Positions 7,663-11,782 of a stretch of 11,782 nucleotides of DNA are shown in pieces. The stretch is from the NCBI GenBank assembly GCA_965658595.1, contig CBFHSW010000023.1:1-11782 (forward strand), in the 5' to 3' direction. This DNA comes from UBA1858 sp965658595 (GTDB lineage: Bacteria; Pseudomonadota; Gammaproteobacteria; UBA4575). The stretch's first letter is position 1, and the number at the start of each line of letters is the position of its first letter. The position numbers and the translations under genes are program-made. A model generated the notes under the pieces. It did no database searches. It worked only from the letters and a program-made list of their open reading frames with translations, and was not told where the DNA came from.

Positions 7663-7889
7663 GTGTTCAAAATTGCTTGGAGTTGACCCTGCTAGAACCT
7701 AGATGAATAGAACACGAAGCAGTCATTATCAGCACGTCAGACAACAATAGAATTAGACTCAAGCAAGAATAAATAAGACTCAGATTGCAATACACAATAC
7801 ACAAGATGTAAGACATAAAAGACAAAATAAATAAGAATTTATTAACATATATGAAGCTTAAATAAAGGTTAAATAAAAAGGTCAAATAA
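7663..7889. other. A-rich leader upstream of pdxJ
   Basis: This 227-base gap has no supported gene on the + strand. From about 7740 onward it is strongly A-rich on the + strand and full of short repeats: AATAAATAAGA occurs at 7768-7778 and again at 7826-7836, CAATACA is repeated in tandem at 7788-7801, and TTAAATAA-type units run up to the pdxJ start. A weakly structured mRNA leader is the likely result. I see no hairpin plus T run after recO. Confidence 0.5.
7857..7889 (+). repeat. Short imperfect tandem repeat containing the pdxJ ribosome-binding site
   Basis: CTTAAATAAAGG (7857-7868), TTAAATAAAAAGG (7869-7881) and TCAAATAA (7882-7889) are successive copies of a 12-13-base unit that runs into the GTG start. 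Two units end in an AAAGG Shine-Dalgarno-like core; the second core (7877-7881) lies 8 bases before the GTG and is the functional candidate, while the first is a duplicate 13 bases upstream. Confidence 0.55.
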
Positions 7890-8624
7890 GTGCAAAACGA
7901 AAACGTTAGATTGGGTGTTAACTTGGATCATGTCACCACTTTAAGGCAGGTGCGTGGAACGGCATATCCTGATCTCATACAAGCAATACAAATCTCTGAA
8001 GCGGCAGGCGCAGATGGAATAACCATGCATTTGCGTGAGGACAGACGTCACATACAAGACGCTGATGTCTATGCATCACGTGAAGTCATCAAAAGTAGTA
8101 TGAATCTAGAAATGGCGGCCACCAGTGAAATGCAGAAAATCGCCATTGATGTGCAGCCAGATTATTGTTGTATCGTGCCAGAGAAACGTGAGGAACTGAC
8201 CACTGAAGGTGGCTTAGATGTGATGGCGCATCGAGCACGATTGCAAGACCTGACACTCGCCCTCAAAGAGTCTGATATTCAAGTATCGTTATTCATAGAG
8301 CCGAATCCTATTGTCATTGACGTAGTGGCTGAAATCGGAGCGCCCATCATAGAATTGCATACGGGCCGCTATGCAGAGCTGAGCGGTGAGTTGCAATACA
8401 ATGAGCTGGCTAGGATTACTGCGGCGACACAACATGCTCATCAACTAGGGCTGGTTGTGAATGCAGGACATGGATTGCATTTAGGGAATGTCAAACAAAT
8501 TGCAGATATCAATAATATGAATGAGTTAAATATTGGACATTCGTTAATTGCTGATGCATTATTCCATGGTTTAGCTCAATCCATTGAGAATATGCGTGCG
8601 GTCATGCAAGGGTCAACGCAATGA
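7890..8624 (+). CDS. pdxJ: Pyridoxine 5'-phosphate synthase
   Basis: PdxJ condenses 1-deoxyxylulose 5-phosphate with 3-amino-2-oxopropyl phosphate to pyridoxine 5'-phosphate, the ring-closing step of the DXP-dependent vitamin B6 pathway. The 244-residue TIM barrel (E. coli has 243) has LGVNLDHVTTLRQVRGTAYPD at the start, the catalytic His47 in MHLREDRRH, Glu74 in MNLEMA, His194 in NAGHGL, and LNIGHSLI near the end. The start is the GTG at 7890, supported by AAAGG 8 bases before it and by alignment to the family N-terminus; no upstream ATG fits. It overlaps acpS by four bases. The gene is complete. Confidence 0.97.
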   Translation: MQNENVRLGVNLDHVTTLRQVRGTAYPDLIQAIQISEAAGADGITMHLREDRRHIQDADVYASREVIKSSMNLEMAATSEMQKIAIDVQPDYCCIVPEKREELTTEGGLDVMAHRARLQDLTLALKESDIQVSLFIEPNPIVIDVVAEIGAPIIELHTGRYAELSGELQYNELARITAATQHAHQLGLVVNAGHGLHLGNVKQIADINNMNELNIGHSLIADALFHGLAQSIENMRAVMQGSTQ

Positions 8625-9004
8625 TGCCATTAGGCTCAGGCATTGATATTGTTGAAATTGACCGTATCAAACAAATTTTAGAAAAAAGATATGGTGGGCG
8701 CTTCATAGAAAAAATTCTGCATGAAAAAGAGCAGGCTGAATATCGTGCGCATCAGAATCAAGCGGCTTTCTTAGCTAAACGCTTTGCCGTCAAAGAAGCG
8801 ATGGCTAAAGCCTTGGGGTCTGGTATAGGCCGTGAAATCGGTTTCACAGATATGTATGTTGAACATGATGCATTAGGCAAACCTAGTTTGGCATTCACGC
8901 ATGAAACATCACAGCGCTTACAGTTGGTTAATAAACACATCATGCTAACTATCGCTGATGAGCGTGCTTATGCTGTGGCGCATGTACTGGTGTTTGAGTG
9001 TTAA
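8621..9004 (+). CDS. acpS: Holo-[acyl-carrier-protein] synthase
   Basis: AcpS transfers the 4'-phosphopantetheine arm from coenzyme A to the serine of apo-ACP, activating it for fatty acid synthesis; it acts as a cytoplasmic trimer. The 127 residues (E. coli has 126) carry both magnesium-binding motifs: GSGIDIVEIDRI with Asp9, and FLAKRFAVKEAMAKALG with Glu59. The later LGKPSL and TIADERAYAVAHV segments are typical. The ATG at 8621 overlaps the pdxJ stop in an ATGA junction, indicating coupled translation; a second ATG at 8624 is equally possible and would remove one residue. pdxJ-acpS is a widely conserved pair. Confidence 0.97.
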   Translation: MMPLGSGIDIVEIDRIKQILEKRYGGRFIEKILHEKEQAEYRAHQNQAAFLAKRFAVKEAMAKALGSGIGREIGFTDMYVEHDALGKPSLAFTHETSQRLQLVNKHIMLTIADERAYAVAHVLVFEC

Positions 9005-9068
9005 CTGTCTATGCAAGATCAAACGAAAAATATTAACTACAATAATGGCGCCTCAATAAGAGTCATCT

Positions 9069-9159
9069 ATGAGACAAGTTTATGAGACAAGTTGACAGGA
9101 CATGTTGATAAAGCATGTTGACGAGACAAATTTATGAGGCAAACTTATGAGACACCTAG
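9069..9159 (+). repeat. Seven imperfect 13-base tandem units upstream of cysM
   Basis: The units are ATGAGACAAGTTT (9069), ATGAGACAAGTTG (9082), ACAGGACATGTTG (9095), ATAAAGCATGTTG (9108), ACGAGACAAATTT (9121), ATGAGGCAAACTT (9134) and ATGAGACACCTAG (9147), all exactly 13 bases with no indels. The consensus is ATGAGACAAGTTG. The phase appears to continue: GAGAATACT at 9159 and GAGAATATT at 9172 are also 13 bases apart and reach the cysM start at 9181. Units three to five contribute TTGACA, TTGATA and TTGACG at 9092, 9105 and 9118, like -35 boxes one repeat apart. A period of 13 cannot encode a repeated peptide. The function is unknown. Confidence 0.85.
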
Positions 9160-9180
9160 AGAATACTCGAAGAGAATATT

Positions 9181-10068
9181 ATGAAATATAAAACCATGGC
9201 GGATTATGTGGGTAACACACCATTAGTGCGACTCCAATATATGAATCCCAATCCTAGTAATACTATATTACTTAAGCTAGAGGGTAATAACCCAGCCGGT
9301 TCTGTTAAAGACCGTCCAGCATTAAATATGATTAAAGCTGCGCAAGCACGTGGTGAAATCAAGCCCGGTGATACATTAATTGAACCTACCAGTGGTAACA
9401 CGGGTATAGCACTCGCAATGGCTGCGGCCGTGCAGGGCTTCAAGATGATCTTAGTCATGCCAGAAACCATGACCATAGAAAGACGCTCAGCAATGACCGC
9501 CTATGGGGCTGAGCTGGTACTCGTATCAGCGGAGCAAGGCATGGAAGGTGCACGTGATGTCGCACTTCAAATGCAAGCGCAAGGCAAAGGTAAAGTGTTG
9601 GATCAGTTTGCTAATCCGGATAATGTAGCCGCTCATTACACCACCACAGGTCCTGAGGTATGGGAACAAACCGGAGGTGAAATCACTCACTTCATGTGCT
9701 CACTAGGAACTACAGGTACTATCATGGGGGTGTCTAAATTCCTCAGAGAAAAGAACTCAGAGATTCAATTGCTTGGCGTCTATCCGGCAGAGGGCTCACA
9801 AATACCGGGTATCCGTAAATGGGCAAAGGAATATGAGCCATCCATATTCAAGGAATCTGCTGCTGATCAATTGCTGTATGTCTCACGCCAAGATGCTGAT
9901 GACACTGCAGTAAGACTTGGACGTGAGGAAGGTATCTTTGCTGGTATCTCCTCAGGGGCGACTTTATTTGAAGCCATGAAGCTGTCACAGCAAGTCGAAA
10001 ACGCCACCATCGTAGTCATTATCTGTGATCGTGGTGATCGTTATATTTCTACGGGTATCTATGGATAA
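9181..10068 (+). CDS. cysM: Cysteine synthase B (O-acetylserine sulfhydrylase B)
   Basis: This PLP enzyme makes cysteine from O-acetylserine and sulfide; the B type can also use thiosulfate to give S-sulfocysteine. The 295-residue fold-type II protein has the PLP lysine in NPAGSVKDRPAL (Lys43), the substrate loop TSGNTG (70-75), the phosphate-binding GTTGT (176-180), and the CysM-type IPGIRKW (208-214) and IICDRGDRYIST (280-291, with Cys282). The spacing and EGNNPAGSVKDR wording match CysM rather than CysK. It is slightly shorter than the E. coli protein (303) because it ends soon after DRGDRY. The ATG at 9181 fits the family start; only a weak AAGAG lies upstream. It is separated from acpS by a 176-base gap made largely of 13-base repeats, so it may be transcribed or controlled separately. 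PLP supplied through PdxJ is its cofactor. Confidence 0.96.
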   Translation: MKYKTMADYVGNTPLVRLQYMNPNPSNTILLKLEGNNPAGSVKDRPALNMIKAAQARGEIKPGDTLIEPTSGNTGIALAMAAAVQGFKMILVMPETMTIERRSAMTAYGAELVLVSAEQGMEGARDVALQMQAQGKGKVLDQFANPDNVAAHYTTTGPEVWEQTGGEITHFMCSLGTTGTIMGVSKFLREKNSEIQLLGVYPAEGSQIPGIRKWAKEYEPSIFKESAADQLLYVSRQDADDTAVRLGREEGIFAGISSGATLFEAMKLSQQVENATIVVIICDRGDRYISTGIYG

Positions 10069-10075
10069 AAAAAGG

Positions 10076-10124
10076 CTATAAAAAAAGACTTATAAACAAT
10101 AGCTATAAACATAAATCTATAAAA
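10076..10124 (+). repeat. Imperfect TATAAA-centred tandem repeat after cysM
   Basis: TATAAA recurs at 10077, 10091, 10104 and 10118, with offsets of 14, 13 and 14, each preceded by CT or TT within units such as AAAGGCTATAAAA and AATAGCTATAAAC. A fifth, isolated TATAAA is at 10154. The array lies in the 138-base gap between the cysM stop and the ATG at 10207. Several copies resemble -10 boxes, so some may double as promoters for the next gene. AT-rich sequence makes part of this similarity easy to reach by chance. Confidence 0.55.
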
Positions 10125-10206
10125 TGTGTGTAAAGATATAGGCTTTGTTGATGTATAAATAATCTTGGGACTATTGTTTTACTATCAAGCTGATATCATC
10201 TGCTAC

Positions 10207-11217
10207 ATGGATCCACTCACACAAGGCTTGGTTGGGGCTACAGCCGCACTCAGTATTTCCAATCGCAAACAACATATTAAAATAGCAAGCTTACTTGGTT
10301 TGTTGGGAGGTATGGCGCCTGACTTAGATGTGTTTTTTCGTTCTGAGAATGATCCACTATTATTTCTTGAGTTTCATCGTCACTTCACTCATTCCTTGTT
10401 TTTTATTCCTATTGCAGGTTTGCTGCTGGCAATACTTCTATATGGACTTGTTAAAAAGCAATGCAGTTTTAAGGAAACCTATATCTATGTAACGATCGGT
10501 TATGCTACCCATGGATTGCTCGATGCATGCACGACTTATGGGACACAGCTCCTCTGGCCCTTTAGCACCGAGCGTATTGCTTGGAATTTAATTTCGGTAA
10601 TAGATCCTATATTCACTCTGCCGATATTATTTTTAGTGCTGATGGTTTTGTTTAAATCACAACAACACATAATATACATGGCAGGTATTTGGGTGCTGGC
10701 CTATATGAGTATTGCATCATATCAACAGCATCGAGTTGAGAGTGCCGCTTGGGAGCTTGTTCAGCAACGGGATCATGCGCCTGTATCGATAGAAGCAAAA
10801 CCAAGCTTCGGCAATATTATTGTGTGGAAAATCATTTATGAACTAGAAGATCACTTTTATGTCGATGCGATTCGTGCAGGTACTGAAATTCAAGTCATTG
10901 CAGGAGAAAGCATTCAAACACTTAATATCGAACGTGATCTTCCATGGCTAGATATGCAGACTCAGCAAGCACGTGATATCGAACGCTTCAGATGGTTTTC
11001 TAATGGTTATATAGCTGAAGATCCACATAAGCCCAATCAAATTATTGATATACGCTATTCCATGCTACCTCATCAGGCGACTGGATTATGGGGAATACAA
11101 TTATCCCCAATCGCAGATAGTGATCAACATGTAAGTTATGATATGTTTCGTTCCAATGATACTCAAACACTTCAGCTATTTTGGAGTATGTTAATGGGAG
11201 ACTTTAACAGCAAGTAA
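10207..11217 (+). CDS. YdjM/DUF457-type membrane-bound metal-dependent hydrolase homologue
   Basis: This is a 336-residue inner-membrane protein of the family usually labelled metal-dependent hydrolase (YdjM, PF04307); its true substrate is not established. The start MDPLTQGLVGA is the conserved family N-terminus, which is why I choose the ATG at 10207 over an in-frame TTG at 10165. Conserved polar motifs follow: GGMAPDLDVFF (34-44), FHRHFTHS (56-63), YATHGLLDACTTYGTQLLWPFS (99-120) and DPIFTLP (133-139). They supply the His and Asp residues thought to bind metal. Hydrophobic segments fall at about 64-82, 92-106, 126-148 and 156-172. The soluble C-terminal part (about 175-336) is probably exported. 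No strong ribosome-binding site precedes the ATG. The gene is not functionally linked to cysM by any feature I can see. Confidence 0.88.
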   Translation: MDPLTQGLVGATAALSISNRKQHIKIASLLGLLGGMAPDLDVFFRSENDPLLFLEFHRHFTHSLFFIPIAGLLLAILLYGLVKKQCSFKETYIYVTIGYATHGLLDACTTYGTQLLWPFSTERIAWNLISVIDPIFTLPILFLVLMVLFKSQQHIIYMAGIWVLAYMSIASYQQHRVESAAWELVQQRDHAPVSIEAKPSFGNIIVWKIIYELEDHFYVDAIRAGTEIQVIAGESIQTLNIERDLPWLDMQTQQARDIERFRWFSNGYIAEDPHKPNQIIDIRYSMLPHQATGLWGIQLSPIADSDQHVSYDMFRSNDTQTLQLFWSMLMGDFNSK

Positions 11218-11276
11218 CATTGATATTAGCTAGAAATATTATTGTGCCCCACTTGGTAGATAAGCAGTAATAAATT

Positions 11277-11316
11277 ATTTCACTAATAATTACAGGCTTT
11301 ATAAGAATAGTGAAAT
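11277..11316. promoter_or_regulatory. Perfect 9-bp inverted repeat downstream of the ydjM-like gene
   Basis: ATTTCACTA (11277-11285) and TAGTGAAAT (11308-11316) are exact reverse complements separated by 22 bases. No T run follows, so it is not a standard terminator; an mRNA hairpin or a protein-binding dyad are both possible. The 214-base gap 11218-11431 holds only this repeat and the CRP-type site, with no gene. Confidence 0.4.
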
Positions 11317-11354
11317 GATCTGAAGTATCAAAAGGCGTTATTTTACTATTGATT

Positions 11355-11370
11355 TGTGATATTCATCACA
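11355..11370. promoter_or_regulatory. CRP-type binding site (TGTGA-N6-TCACA)
   Basis: TGTGA (11355-11359), six bases, then TCACA (11366-11370) match both consensus half-sites of the cAMP receptor protein family (CRP, Vfr) at the exact spacing. The 6-base centre TATTCA extends the symmetry by one base pair (TGTGAT with ATCACA). The site centre is about 69 bases before the ATG at 11432. A -35-like ATGACA lies at 11388-11393, which would place CRP near the class I position, but no good -10 box is found at the right distance. The gene it serves is most likely the small membrane protein downstream. Confidence 0.6.
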
Positions 11371-11431
11371 GACAATAACTTTCATTAATGACACGCTATT
11401 CACCTTTATTACGTAAATACTTTGTGAGTTC

Positions 11432-11728
11432 ATGAGGATGAATATAATTAAGTCTTTGCCTATTAAGTCTTCACCTGTAACAAAGACTATAATTTTAGTT
11501 TGTATATTCTGTACAATATTTATTTTTGTATGGATGTCGTCAGATACACACCTATTCACACATCAGTCTGACATCATTCTTTATCAGCCTTCTGATAATG
11601 TTGGGAGTCAACTTGATAACATGGAACAGGAAGTAATTTTTGATACATTTTCTGATCATGAATCACATGCGCATGGTGTGCGTCAGCTGGTGGTCCATCC
11701 TGATTTATTATCTAGTATTAAACACTGA
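11432..11728 (+). CDS. Small His-rich single-span membrane protein, unknown
   Basis: This is a 98-residue reading frame I do not recognise. A basic N-terminus (MRMNIIKSLPIKSSPVTK) precedes one hydrophobic segment (about 19-35, TIILVCIFCTIFIFVWM); the remaining 63 residues are polar and would face the periplasm under the positive-inside rule. That tail has seven histidines, four of them close together (His76, His79, His81, His89), so metal binding is conceivable but unproven. There is no lipobox or clear signal-peptidase site, so it is probably a membrane-anchored protein. The start may be the ATG at 11432 or the one at 11438; neither has a good ribosome-binding site. The CRP-type site upstream supports it being a real gene. 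Reality likely, function unknown. Confidence 0.6.
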   Translation: MRMNIIKSLPIKSSPVTKTIILVCIFCTIFIFVWMSSDTHLFTHQSDIILYQPSDNVGSQLDNMEQEVIFDTFSDHESHAHGVRQLVVHPDLLSSIKH

Positions 11729-11782
11729 TTTTACTCATGTGTTTGCAGTAGTGTTAAATCGTTCATCTATTCTATTCGCATC
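11729..11782. other. Window end, non-coding as far as seen
   Basis: Across the stop of the small protein, AAACAC (11720-11725) can pair with GTGTTT about 13 bases later, and AACACT can alternatively pair with a downstream AGTGTT. No T run follows within the window. Too little sequence remains to call a terminator or a gene. Confidence 0.3.

Noticed and set aside
7667..7885. Minus-strand 72-residue hydrophobic frame across the recO-pdxJ gap
   Set aside because: It begins at a TTG inside the repeat, has no ribosome-binding site, and its Leu/Ile/Ser/Tyr-rich make-up is what the A-rich + strand gives when read backwards.
9069..9159. CRISPR-like array upstream of cysM
   Set aside because: Units are 13 bases and directly adjacent, with no spacers and no cas genes.
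9204..9476. 90-residue minus-strand frame inside cysM
   Set aside because: It is a shadow of the conserved cysM coding sequence with no family motif and no start context.
11338..11559. 73-residue minus-strand frame over the CRP-type site and the small membrane gene
   Set aside because: It overlaps the better-supported + strand gene and the regulatory site, and shows no signal peptide, domain or ribosome-binding site.

Overview
The window is a chromosomal segment from a gammaproteobacterium with a moderately AT-rich genome (GC in the low to mid 40s by eye). The evidence is the gene order and protein signatures: pheS-pheT-ihfA-merR followed by tRNA-Pro(GGG), as in pseudomonads and relatives, then lepB-rnc-era-recO-pdxJ-acpS-cysM. 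IhfA is restricted to proteobacteria. I cannot name the genus from the sequence. All confident genes are on the + strand.

Layout. 1-3317 is a tight translation/nucleoid operon: the 3' end of pheS, complete pheT, ihfA one base later, and a MerR-family regulator starting inside ihfA. 3450-3526 is tRNA-Pro(GGG). 3527-4611 is the most accessory-looking part: an AT-rich gap with a perfect 9-bp inverted repeat, an orphan Ser/Thr-rich lipoprotein with a G6 tract just after its lipobox, and a 227-base gap with a 17-bp near-palindrome, a short hairpin and a C8 tract. 4612-7662 is lepB-rnc-era-recO, with overlaps or gaps of 15 bases or fewer. 7890-9004 is pdxJ-acpS with a 4-base overlap. 9181-10068 is cysM, and 10207-11217 is a YdjM-type membrane protein. 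11432-11728 is an unrecognised small single-span membrane protein whose upstream region carries a perfect TGTGA-N6-TCACA CRP-type site.

How the genes work together. PheS/PheT charge tRNA-Phe. IhfA is one half of the IHF DNA-bending heterodimer. LepB removes signal peptides. RNase III and Era act in rRNA processing and 30S assembly, and RecO in recombinational repair. PdxJ makes pyridoxine 5'-phosphate, the precursor of the PLP that CysM uses for cysteine synthesis. AcpS adds the phosphopantetheine arm to acyl carrier protein.

The main unexplained signal is in three consecutive gaps, upstream of pdxJ, cysM and the ydjM-like gene. Each carries a different imperfect tandem repeat with a period of about 13 bases (12-14), close to the start of the next gene. 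The best example lies at 9069-9159 (seven 13-base units) and its phase continues into the bases before the cysM start codon. I saw no defence system, CRISPR array, insertion sequence or prophage.
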